From Sipunculus nudus (taxonomy: Eukaryota > Annelida > Sipuncula > Golfingiida > Sipunculidae): 64,000 nucleotides of DNA. The stretch is from positions 10,472,729 to 10,536,728 of the forward strand of contig CM049314.1 of assembly GCA_026874595.1 (NCBI GenBank), read 5' to 3'. The translations under genes and the position numbers were made by a program. This document shows, in pieces, positions 12,535 through 23,490 of this stretch (position 1 is its first letter; each line of letters begins with the position of its first letter). The notes below the pieces were generated by a model. It worked only from the letters and a program-made list of their open reading frames with translations. It searched no databases and was not told the origin of the DNA.

Positions 12535-12873
12535 GAAAAAAAGATAAAGGTAGGGGTTATAGTCTGATAACACTCTGACTTTACACTTTGCCTTCCTGGT
12601 CTTCAGGTCTGTTCATTGTAGTAGCTATTTTTGCTCTATAGGGAGTATATACTCTAGCACATGCCTTTGAAGACGCAATAGGGTTAACCATTCTACATTT
12701 TACCTGCCGCCAATGCATTACCAGTACCCATCCACTTCTGGGTGGAGAGGGCTGACCCTTGTGGTAAAGACTTTGGCCGGAAGTCTTAGGGAGGAAGGTG
12801 GTCTTAACGGGATTCAAACCCACAACCTTGCAGTCACAAGTCCATTGTCCTAACAATTATGCCACCAGGTTCC
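12535..12873 (-). mobile_element. tRNA-derived SINE (family 1), nearly full length
   Basis: Read on the minus strand, the head near 12873 carries TGGCATAATTG (12864-12854), which fits the pol III A box TRGYNNARNNG. GGTTTGAATCC (12820-12810) is one base from the B-box consensus. The 33-base gap between them is in the normal range. The body runs left to an A-rich end near 12535. A related body fragment lies at about 26815-26935. The 91-codon open frame over this region is incidental. Confidence 0.7.
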
Positions 12874-13699
12874 ACAAAAGGGATGTGCCTACATACAAAG
12901 TTCAGGTAGTCTTAATCTTTATAGCCTGACAGCTGTATTGATCTGTGATTTAAATAGGTATGTAGACTTCCGAGATGTTCGTAAGACATGCCACAAAGAT
13001 TAATATATATGCCAAGTGTGTTTTATGTAAATTATGTGAAGTTTTGAAGTAAATATGCTCTATCCTACTGAAAAAGAGTCTAGATTTGATTTAAACTCAA
13101 AACTAAGAAGAGAAGTAAAAAGTAACATTCTTTAAAAGTTCTACAGAGCCCAAAAGACAGATTATGGTGGAGAGGGTATTTTTAACATTGCCTGAAACTA
13201 AGTATAAGGGAGTGATTGTGAAGCAGTGCCTGGACGTCCCCGTGGAAATCAAGCGGCTTGCTCAGGGTGGTGACACAAATGACAGTTGTATGTCACAGGG
13301 TAGCAGCAATATAAATAATTAGTGCTGTAGGAGAAAAAAATATCTACAGTTTGATTTATTCTCACTTTTGTAGCCTTGCATGTTGAACTTCTCAGCTGCT
13401 GTGCACACAGATAAATCTGTAAATGAAAAGATTTGCATTATGCAACAATTTTTGGTGTACAGTTACTTCAAATACAATAACTTTTTGATCCAACTTTGGT
13501 GGTGTGCCAATCAATCAATTATATCAATGATTGGTCTTTTCTTTTATAATCGATTAAAATTGTTGCATTTTAGCAAAATCAATTACAAGCGATTATCCAT
13601 GCACAAGCAAAGAAGTAATCTCTGTCAGAGATTTATGAAAGATCGGACACGAAGTATTGAACAGGGTATACCCAGAACCTGGTGCAGCAAGACTAGTGT
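12874..13699. other. Non-coding stretch
   Basis: No gene is supported. A 120-codon open frame at 13380-13742 has no domain, splice or compositional support and overlaps a dispersed repeat. The words 'gtccccgtggaaatcaagc' here and 'gtccctgcggaaatcaagc' near 23970 are similar but isolated. Confidence 0.6.
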
Positions 13700-13895
13700 C
13701 AATAACCCATACGTCAACTGTACCTTTCAGTGTGATGTATAAGTCAGACTGAAGTTGCTCTGTGAATGGTTTGGACAAATTTTATATGGCAGATTTCATG
13801 GTAATATAGAATGTACAGTAAATGACTGATTAATTATTGATCATCAGTAGTTTTATCCTTTCAATCATCGAGTGTGATTTTATAACGAATGCCTA
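13700..13895 (+). repeat. Dispersed repeat E, copy 1
   Basis: About 200 bp parallels 50592-50790 in the same orientation. Shared words in order include GTATAAGTCA, GCAGATTTCAT, TTGATCATCAGT and GATTTTA. There is no terminus or coding. It could be an old interspersed repeat or a duplicated regulatory segment. Confidence 0.55.
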
Positions 13896-14587
13896 ACACT
13901 AGCAACAACTGTTGCTTAATTCTGGTGACACAGTTTAGTTACTCTCTGTTTGAACAGTTCCACACAGTTATTTCTTATTTTAATGTAATCACTTATTAGT
14001 TAACATCAGCAGACTATCAGTTACCTGTCTGCAGTAGGGTCTGAGTTTTTTGGCCTATTTTTATTTTGTATAGAAGGTTAATGGGATTTTCTTGATCGAC
14101 AATGGATGACAGACATGGGAATCAATGGGAAACCATCTTTTTAGTTTACATTTAAACAGCTCCATACAGAGACGAACACATTCATGGCAGAGACTTCAGC
14201 TTAGTCAGGTGAACAAACATTTTATTGTCGGGAGGTTTTGTTCCTGTGAGAGCGTTCCTGACATTAATTATTCAAATTCTGGCAGTGAGGGATTTTTATA
14301 ATTAAAGTCCAGTTAATGAGATTGTTATGTTTGTTAATTGCTGCTAATTAGCTGGAGGGTGATTATGTGATCAAAACACAGTAGTTTTTATATGCCCATC
14401 CAAAACGAGGATCAGAGTGTTAAGCGTTCAGTACCAGTTGTAATTTTCTAATTGAATTTGATTTTAACAGAAATTTGAGATCAGCTGACCCTTTATTTGG
14501 ATACTTGTTGTAAATGTTAGTCTAGAAACTGTTAATCTGAAAATCGGACAGGTCTACTTAAAATATCCTTTGTGAGCTCTGTTATTA
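13896..14587. other. Non-coding stretch with homeodomain-like words
   Basis: Unique AT-rich sequence. Around 14330-14370 several TTAAT/CTAATTA words cluster, as in homeodomain target sites, but such words are common at this composition. Confidence 0.5.
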
Positions 14588-15293
14588 TCCCCTCGTTGCA
14601 GGAGGGAATATAGTAACGCCTCTGTTTGTGGGTCCCTCTGTCTGTCTGTCCTTCCATCTGGAATTGGCTTGTGGATCGATTTCAAACCAAACAGTTTGAC
14701 CAAAACCTTTTATCTTGCACATATGGCTCACCCACAAATAAAGAACCCTATTGATTTTTAGGTCATGGGGTCAGAGGTCAAGGCCACAAGACCCACTTCT
14801 TAAAAAACCTTGTGGACCCATTTTAGGCCAAACAGTTTTGCCAAAACCTTTAATCTTGCTCATATGGCTCACTCACCAGCTGATGCAGAGCTCTATTGAT
14901 TTTGATGTAACAGGGTCAAAGGTCAAGGCCACAGGACCCCCTTCTTTAAGAAGCTTGTGAACCCATTATAAGCCAATCCATTTGACCAAAATCCTTTCAT
15001 CTTGCACATATGGCTCACCCACCCAAGGATGAAGAACCCTATCAGTTTTAAGGTCACGGGTCAAAAGTTACGGCCACAAGACCCACTTCTTAAAAAACCT
15101 TTTGGACCCATTTTAGTTTTTGCCAAAACCTTTAATCTTGCTCATATGGCTCACCCACCAACTGATGAAGAACCCTATTGAGTTTGGGGTCAGAGGTCAA
15201 GGCCACAGAGCTGTCCTCATTTTCACACTGTATAATATACCCAGTCTTATAATGCCCCATGCGAGGGGATGCGGCGCTTTGCCGAGCCTTTGC
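14588..15293 (+). mobile_element. Hairpin-started repeat element (family C) with about 125-bp internal units
   Basis: The left end is a short hairpin (CCCTC, then GAGGG) followed by AATATAGTAACG. The right end has the inverse CGAGGGG (15262-15268) and a CGGC/GCCG hairpin just before the terminus. CCCCTCG...CGAGGGG makes a subterminal inverted repeat. Inside are about four diverged units of ~125 bp with 'catatggctcacc', 'gaagaaccctat' and 'ggtcaaggccacaagacccacttctt'. No coding remnant. It abuts a family A 5' end at 15294. Confidence 0.6.
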
Positions 15294-16333
15294 TTTTTAG
15301 TTCAGCTGACTGAAAGTCAACTGAGGTATAGGAATGGAGCTTTGTCCATAGTCCATCTGGCTGTCCGTTAGCAGGGCACAAATCGTAACTGCTGGTCCTA
15401 GAAACTTCTAAGTGAATATCCAAGGAGGTCAATAAAAAATCATGAAAACCTGAAATTAGGTCACTGTGACCTATATCCTCCGAACTATGGGGCTTGAAAG
15501 TACACCCAGAATAATCAAAAATATAATACAAAACATCCAATATCTTGATAATTAATGAAATGATTGTCATGAATCTTGCCTTGAATATTGACCATGACTA
15601 GTTTTGTCAGTTTTCAAAAAGTGGTGGGGCCACCTGACTTTTTTGTTATTTTAACAAATATGTTTCAATTTTTTTAGCTCAGCTAAGTCATCTGAGCTAT
15701 AGCGATCACTCTTTGTCCGTCGTCCGACCAGCCATCTGGCTGTCTGTCTGTTAATAAGGCACAAATTGTAACCACTGGACCTCAAATCTTCTAACTTTAC
15801 ATCCAGAAAGGTCCATGAAAAATCTCCTTGGAAATCTGGAATAAGGTCTCTGTTACCCATATTCTTCAAGCTATTTGGCTCTGAAGTACCCCCCAGAATA
15901 ATGGAACATTTGATACAAAAGATCAAGTTACTGAACAACTATTGCATATATCACCATGATTCTTAGCATGGATATTGACCATGGGGTGTTACATCAGTTT
16001 TTGCAGAATGGTGGTGCCACCTATATTTTTCGATTTTTTAGTTCCCCTCAAGTTCTCCCCAGAAACCTGAAATTGGGTCACAGTTAACCTTTATTCTCAG
16101 AGTTTTGGGGTATGTTTGAGCACCCCAGAAATAATGCAAAATACACACAAATTGCCAGATTCCTCATGAAAGGCTGGTTGGATTGTCATCAGATTTGTTG
16201 TGCTTATGGGTCTTGATGAACTTAAGCTAATATGCATGGACAATGATGCCACCTATCTTAATTAGTTGTCTGTGCAAGGACGTATTAACAACATGTCAGT
16301 CAGCTGAGCGTCATGACCCACAGGTCACTTGTT
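15294..16333 (+). mobile_element. Two stacked Helentron-family 5' ends sharing one 3' end (A2/A3)
   Basis: Family 5' ends occur at 15294 (TTTTTAGTTCAGCTGACTG) and again at about 15671 (TTTTTTTAGCTCAGCTAAG), each followed by the Gtccg-rich tract. Only one 3' end is present: CAGCTGAGCG at 16301-16310, then TGACCCACAGGTCA, then CTTGTT ending at 16333. The first copy either lost its 3' end or read through into the second. No coding relic; long minus-strand frames at 15247-15570 and 15651-15938 are repeat sequence. Confidence 0.75.
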
Positions 16334-16450
16334 CTGTAAAATGACAACAATCATGTCAGTTTCTCAGCTGTAATTACATCTAGTGTCCCAAAACCTGGTG
16401 TGTTTATTGATCAAAAGTGGATGCCATAAAGTAATCACCCTGTCTGTCTG

Positions 16451-19400
16451 TTTTTAGCTCAGCTGACTTTCAGTCATGCTGGGCTATAGCAATGGGTCTT
16501 TGTCCGGCGTCTGTCCGTCCGGCCGTCCGGCCGTCCGTAAGCAGGGCACAAATCGTAACCATAGGGGCTAGGGCCATGAACCCTATGCAGTCTTAGAGGT
16601 TCTAAAAAGATCTCCTTGCAAACCTGAAATTAGGTCACTGCGACCTATATTCTCGAAGTTATGGGGTGTGTTTGCACCCCCCAGAAATAATTCTTTTAGC
16701 CAAAATTTTCATCCCAAACCTTCCATCTTTCACATACAGCTCACCTACCAACAGGGGAAGAACCATAATTATTTTGAGGTCACAAGGTCAAAGGTCAAGG
16801 TCACAGAACCAACTTCTTTGAAAAGCCTCAGGATGCATTTTAAGCCAAACCTTTCATCCCAATTCTTTGATCTTTCAGATATAGCTCACCTACTAAGTGG
16901 GAGAAGAATCCTATAGATGTTGAGGTCACAAGGTCAAAGGTCAGGGTCACAGGATCCACTTCTTTGAAAAGGTTGTGGACACATTTCAAGCTAGACCTTT
17001 CATTCCAAACTTTTCAGCACTGATATCGCTTCTCTGCCAACAAGGGAAAAGACCTGTTGATTTTGAGGTCAAAGGTCAAGTTCACAGCACCCTCTTCTTG
17101 CGTGGAGTCATTTTCAGCAAACTTTTCAATCTATACTTTCCATCTGTCATATATGGCTTACCTACCAATAGGAGAAGAAGCCTATTGATGTTGAGTTCAA
17201 AAGGTCAAAGGTCAAGGTCACAATATTGTTCTAAATGCTTGTGAACATATTTAAAGTGAAACTGTTCAACCCAAACCTTCAGTCTTTCACATATGCCACA
17301 TCTATGCATCACTGAATTTGATTCAAACTTCATATTTATGGGTCTTTTTGCATGAAGAAATAACTAATTGATTTTGAGGTCAGCTGGTCAGGAGGTTAAA
17401 GGTTGCAGGTCTAAGTTATTCACCCATTGGTTGCCAAGTAATTACACCCGGCCAGATGTAAGTGGTTAGTAGTTACCCATCATTTAAAAAGAATCCAGTT
17501 GATATGTGGGCAAAAGGCCAAGGTCATAGGTCAGGGATGTTCACAATAACTTATTTTGTAGACCATCTCTATTTTTCTTGTTTTCTCATATGTATAACCA
17601 TATGGCACTGACAACTGGTACATCTCACTATGTGCCCATAATTGTCAGTGACACTTGTGATATATGACTCCCTTTTGTATCAGCTCATGGAGTGATAAGG
17701 ATATATCATTAGTGCATAACAAAAACACGGTTGCCGGAATGCTTTGGCCAGGCATTAAGACTATGAGAGTTAAGTGTTAAGTTTAGCTACTGATTTATAA
17801 AATGATGGGAACATTTTGCAGTTTATATCATGGAATCATAGCAATAAACTTAGTTTTCTAGATATCTGAATATTATTATACAAATCATCAGATATACCAG
17901 CAAGTGTTTGTTCTGATAATATGTGTACCTGGATTTAGGATGGCTTTATTTGATTACAAGACTCTTAGTGATGCTTTCTGCATTTCTTTTCTTTTAGGTT
18001 TTGCAGTTTACCTACCCTGCTGACCCCATTGAATAGCAAGCTGATAATTAAAACAAATTGGACTTTCACTTTTTACATTTGCATGTTCATAAATCTGATA
18101 TTAGAGCTCTCCAACCTGATCATGCCTTTTGAATTGTTTTGGACATTCATAGCTGTTACATTCTTTGAAGCAATTGCTACAAGTTTAGTGTCTTATTGGA
18201 GGATGTGTGACTTGTCAGAAAACCATTATGTCTGCCAGGTAGCCATTTTAGAAATCCTTTTGCCAGGACAGTTTCTGTGATTTTTTTATGTTGTTTGGTC
18301 CCTTTTAGAGGATGTTTGTTGTTCAATTTCCGACCTGTCAGAAATCCAATATGGCCACCAGGACGCCATCTTTAAATTCCTTTAGAACATATTATCTCAA
18401 GAACTATTAAAGTGAATGCAGTGGGATGTATATTAATGTAATCTTGCATTGGGTCAAAGATTTCTTAATAAATATGACCATCATTTATGAAAGCTCAGTA
18501 CAGTTGGCTTGTATTGAATAAAAATTAATATGGAAGCACCCGTTTCACAATAATTCAAAGGTTCATGGTCAAAGGTCAAGGTCACAGGAGCCATCTATTC
18601 ACAAATTGGTTTCCAGATGATAATTCCAGTTTAGTTTGACATTTTGGTTTCAAACTTAACTTATATATGACTTACCACTAAAGTAAGAACCGAATCGATT
18701 TTGGGGTCCAACGATCAAAGGTTAAGGTTACAGGACTCATTTCTTTTAAAAGAATGCATATGCATTTTAAGCCAAACTTTTCATCACAAACCTTCCATCA
18801 TCAGGATATTGCTAACCTGCCAATAGGGGAAGATTCTGTTCAGTTTTGGGGTCATGAGGTCAAAGGTAAAGGTCACAGTTCCCACTTATTTAGAATAGAA
18901 AGATTGTGGATGCATTTTAAGCCAAACTTTTCATCCCAAACCTTCCATCTTGCACATATAGCTGAGCTGCCAATAGAGGAAGAACATGATTTATTTGGGG
19001 GTCACAAGGTCAAAGGTCATGGTCACAGGCCCATCTGTCCACATATTTGTTTCTGGATGATAACTCCAGTTTGGATCGACATATTGGTTTCAATTTTGAC
19101 TTATATATGATCCACCAATAAGGTAAGAACCCTTTTGATTTTGGGGTCATAAAGCCAAAGGTCAAGGTCACAGGACCCACTTCTTTAAAACAATTGTTGA
19201 TGTATTTTTAGCCAAACGTTCTGTCCCAAACCTTCTATCTTCCAGATGTTGCTCACCTGCCAATAGTGGAAGTAATTTATGGATTTTGGGGGTCACAAGG
19301 TCAAAGGTCAAGGTCATGGGGGCCATCTATCAACTTATTAGTTTCCAGATGATAATACCAGTTTGGTTTGAAATGTTGGTTTCAAACTTGACATATATAT

Positions 19401-19770
19401 TGCCCACCACTAAAGTAAGAACTGTTGATTCTGGGGTCATGAGATCAAAGGTCAAGGTCACAGGACCCACTGGTTTAGAAAGATTGTGGATGCATTTTAA
19501 GCCAAACTTTTCATCTCAATCCTTCCATCATCAACATGTGGTGCACCTGCCAAGAGGGAAAGTTCCTTTTTGATTTTAGGGATCACTAGGTCAAAGGTTA
19601 AGGTCACAGGGTCCATCCATTCACAAATTAGTTTATGGATGATAACTCCAGTTTGGGTAGACAGGTTGGCTTCAAACTGATCACAGGACCAATATTTTGG
19701 AAAACCTCATAAACAAATATATCCTTATAGACAAATGCAGCTGAGCGTCGAGACTTATGGGTCCCTAGTT
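16451..19770 (+). mobile_element. Helentron-family element with AGGTCA-rich tandem units (A4)
   Basis: The 5' end is TTTTTAGCTCAGCTGAC at 16451 with a GTCCGTCCGGCC tract. A degenerate 3' end, CAGCTGAGCG then a decayed palindrome and CCCTAGTT, finishes at 19770. Between them two blocks (about 16660-17300 and 18550-19640) hold diverged tandem units of roughly 130-145 bp. Each unit reads 'aagccaaac', 'cttccatctt', 'ctgccaatag', then AGGTCAAAGGTCAAGGTCA. The 17.5-18.5 kb interior is not tandem. Open frames such as 18754-19110 and 19286-19573 are repeat sequence, not genes. Confidence 0.7.
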
Positions 19771-21547
19771 AAACTGTTGCTGATTCCTTTGAAGAGAGAA
19801 CTTATAATGCCTCTGTGACAGATGTATTAGTTTGCTTATCGACGGGCTGTTAGTAAAAAGGGTACATGCACCAATGTTAACAAACTAAAAAACCATGTAA
19901 CTTAAGATAGTTTGTCTCATATATGTAGAAGCTGTAAAATACCCTTTGCATAACTCTGGTTCATCTTGTTTTGCTACCACCCTTTGTGCAGTGGGATCAC
20001 CCTTTACCGGCCTATTTTTAGCTCAGCTGACTATAAGTCATCTGAGCTATAGTCGTGGTCCTTTGTCCGTCGTCCGTTAACAGGGCACGTTTTAAAACTG
20101 TTGGACCTACGAATCCAAAATTCTGCATACCAATAGATGTCCCCAAAATCTCCTACCATACCAAAAATTGGGTCATTAGGACTTTGTTCCTTTGAGATAT
20201 TAAGGAAAAACCTCTGTTTTCCATAAAAAAGCCATTGTTACACTTCAAAGCTGCCTAATATCAAAACCACTGATCTGTTTTTGATCATATTTAGTATTCA
20301 TATATTTCCATACATTTTCTGTGCACATACCAAAAATTAGGTTAGTATTGGGTATTATTTTTAAGTTATGGGCCCAAATATAATGCAGTTTCTTAAAAAT
20401 CAGGAAATATATTTGCTCACTTAACATGAGAATTGCTGAAGCTGGAGACTTTTTTTCAGGAATATAACTTTATTTAATCAAGATTCAATTGTTTACCCAA
20501 AATTAGATCTGAATTTCGCAAATTTATCAATTTATTTGCATAAATAAAAAATCAGTACCTTAAATTTTGTCCAACTTTGGCAATGGCATGTTTTTTCCCT
20601 GTAAGCACTGTTGATTTAATTTTCACAGCATATATACATAAGGATTTAATCTTTTAAAATCTGAAATTTCAAAGGAATTGTTTGAAAAGAGTAGCTTTTA
20701 TTCAAGTTTTCATACACCATGTCAAGTGTTGTTTACATCTGGCCTACCTAGTAATACAGTCTTCACTTGCATTATGTAACCCACCCCAGGCAGCTTGCCT
20801 TGGCTTAGCTTGGCCACTACTAGCAGGCTTCTCCTCTGCCCTTCACTCCCACCCCCTCAGCTGGTGCATAAACTAGATGAATGTTATAATTTTCTGTATT
20901 TTATTTTATTTTTGGCTATGCTACATTTTTAGATTTTAAATGTACCACCAGGGTTACAATGATTAAAGTGCACATTTAATTGTGTACACAAAGTGATGTA
21001 TTGCTATGAAAGTGTGGATGTTCATCAGAGTGCTCATTAAAGATTTTAATTTGTTTGACTTATAACTCATGGTTGTATCAGTTGTTACATGATACTGGCT
21101 AAATAATCAAAATTTATATTGCTGATCCTTTATTTCAGTTCATAAAATTAAACATTCCCAACTCCAGTTTGCTCCTGGTATAATATATTGGGTGTTTTGA
21201 TCCTTGGATTAATTTTTACACATGTATTAGTTTCATAGTTGAGAATACTTTTCTTTTTTCCTGACACCATTTAAAAAAATAATAATATTTAAATTTTTCC
21301 TGTTAATGCTGTGGATTTAATTTTCACAGCATGTATACATTAGCATTTCATCTGTTAAAATCTGAAAATTGAAACTAATTGATCAAAAACTGTAGATTTT
21401 ATTCAAGTTCCAGGTACCAAGTCTTCATTGTGTACATCAGGTCAGTATAAATGCAGTGTACTGGGCAGTTACATAACACCTTCAGGTCTGACCTACTGCC
21501 ACTGTGAGTGTCTGGGTCAGGCTGGGTCAGGCAGTAATTACCAGAGA

Positions 21548-21552
21548 GCCTC

Positions 21553-21585
<33 letters not shown>

Positions 21586-21604
21586 GGCAGTCCAGCTCTC
21601 TCTT

Positions 21605-21649
<45 letters not shown>

Positions 21650-21690
21650 CTTTTTCTCTTTCTCTCTCCATCTCTCTCTCTCTCTCGCTC
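21548..21690 (+). repeat. (CT)n / (CTTT)n imperfect microsatellite
   Basis: A roughly 140-bp pyrimidine tract, interrupted once by GGCAGTCCAG. It explains Ser/Leu-rich and Arg/Glu-rich open frames on both strands, none of which is a gene. Confidence 0.95.
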
Positions 21691-22315
21691 TTACCCTTAT
21701 TGCCTCCCTTCCTCCCTCCATCCCATTCTGTTGACAGGTACTTTAAACTAGATACATTAGCTATAAATGTTGATGCAATTTAGAAATGTGAATCAACTGA
21801 AATATTCACAATCACATGTATGTTATACTGTAAATTTATAGTAACATTCGTAAACCTGGATAAAAATTATGTAATGAAAAAAAGGAATAAATGCAAATAT
21901 TGTTAATTTTTTATTGGCTCAGTAGAATGGGGAAAAAAATTATTTGCTGTGTTTCTCCATCTTTCTGTCTGTTTTAAATATTTGATGTTCATGAATAAAC
22001 TTTTTTTATAAGCACTGTTGAATTAAATTTCATATCCTGTATGTATATGCAATGGTGTTGTAACTCTCACCATCCCCTTCTTCATCTCACTGAGGCTTTG
22101 TTCCTTGGCACTGTGAACAATAGTTCTATGGCTATAGCATAAAATTTAATAATTAAAGAAAATATCTGCAGAGAGACAGAGGCGTTGTAACTCTGATCAT
22201 AACACAACACCCCCCCCCCCATCAAGTCATTGCACCTGTGACGTTATGGCAACTGTATACATATCATAAAATTGATAAAAAAAGGTTTACCAAATAAATT
22301 GGATCTCATCAGACA

Positions 22316-22498
22316 ATGTGTAAACTGTTGAACTGTCAACAGCTTATCAAAAATGTAACCAATGGAAAGGCATGGTCAGATCTCAAATATTATCTGCAAC
22401 ATTTTCTTCAATCATATAAACCAACCATGACCCAAATTACCTCTTCCTCTCAAACTTTATCTTCATTTCATCATTTTTTTAATATTTCAACCTTCTAG
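22316..22498 (+). pseudogene. Decayed C-terminus of Helentron endonuclease in A5
   Basis: The frame reads CKLLNCQQLI, then a divergent stretch with WSDLKYYLQ, and ends YKPTMTQITSSSQ. The relic at 60.4 kb has CKLLKCQQLI at its start and, in an overlapping frame, YKPTMAFITSSS at its end. The central region matching NDHGN and FTNC in the other copies is deleted. The position, just before the family 3' end, is also the same. It is too short to be functional. Confidence 0.5.
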
Positions 22499-23239
22499 GT
22501 GGTTCAGTCCTGTTGACCATTTGTCCATAGGTACCTATGTACATGCCAGAAATTATGTCAATATTGTGTAATATGTAGATGTGAGGGTCATCAAAATAAT
22601 GTACCTTGTCAAGACCGATCTTGTCAAGATATCATGTCATATAGTCACAAATTCATAAATCACCTCATCAGCATAGTTAATCATAACCTTGTATCTGTCA
22701 AATTGAAAGCTTGCAGTTTTCCATACACTATAGATCCTTCAACAAATAGCCTTATCATCATTATACCACTGCTTAGTATACTGTCATTGCATTCATATTT
22801 GCTCAAATAAATTGTTTTTTTCGACCCCTCCGAAATAAATAAAAAATAAACCACTGTATTTTACTCCATATTAATCCATCAGTCAGATTATTTCATATAT
22901 CATTTACTCACATATTACATTATATTCCTTTATAAAAGCCCATCATGACCATGATATTCATAAGCTTTTTCTACTCAATATAGTATAACAATGGTGATAC
23001 ATTTATAGTCCCATCATGATCAGCTGAGCGCCGTGACCCATGGGTCCCTTGTTATAAAAGGTACAACAGGATTATCTTCAGTTAATAGACGTTAGATAAT
23101 GAAATACGCCCCTTTAATGATGAATTATTCTTATCAAATGGCTTCCTTCATCAGCATTCAGTGTACAGTTCCACCAGTAGGAGGTGGCCTTGCCCTTTCA
23201 AAATGTGGTATGTACCCAGTTATTATAAATATTAATGAA

Positions 23240-23490
23240 TGTTACCAGGTTTTGTGGTTTAGGAGCAGACCACAGGGCTCAAAGCCAGGAGATTATGAGT
23301 TCAAATCCTAGCACAGAGGATTTTCATGACTGACCAACAGCTGTGGGGAGCGCTCTGTAGGCTTGATGGGAAGACTGTACCCCAAAATGATGTTGCATTC
23401 AGAAACAAATGCTCCTTTCAGAGGTTCCTCGGTGTTATGACCCAGCAATGGGGATGACACACATCAAGGCTTGCAGGAGTGAAACACCAA
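23240..23490 (+). mobile_element. tRNA-derived SINE, family 2, + strand
   Basis: TGGTTTAGGAG (23255-23265) fits the pol III A box and AGTTCAAATCC (about 23298-23308) is near the B-box consensus, with normal spacing. The body shares TGCTCCTTTCAG and ATGACCCAGCAATGGGG with the reverse-oriented copy at 10618-10880. No LINE-like 3' tail was identified. Confidence 0.65.

Larger units (their letters stand above)
20015..23053 (+). mobile_element. Helentron copy with endonuclease relic (A5)
   Basis: The 5' end is TTTTTAGCTCAGCTGAC at 20015 and the 3' end is CAGCTGAGCG, TGACCCATGGGTC and CTTGTT finishing at 23053. The first 650 bp match the non-coding 5' part of the 39.7 and 58.8 kb copies. The 'ttaattttcacagcatgta' block occurs at about 20615, 21316 and, diverged, 22018, which suggests internal duplications. 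A CT microsatellite (about 21548-21690) lies inside. Near the 3' end, 22316-22440 encodes CKLLNCQQLI, close to CKLLKCQQLI of the 60.4 kb relic. Confidence 0.75.

Noticed and set aside
21399-21751. Arg/Glu-rich and Ser/Leu-rich frames
   Set aside because: They are translations of a CT microsatellite inside a transposon.
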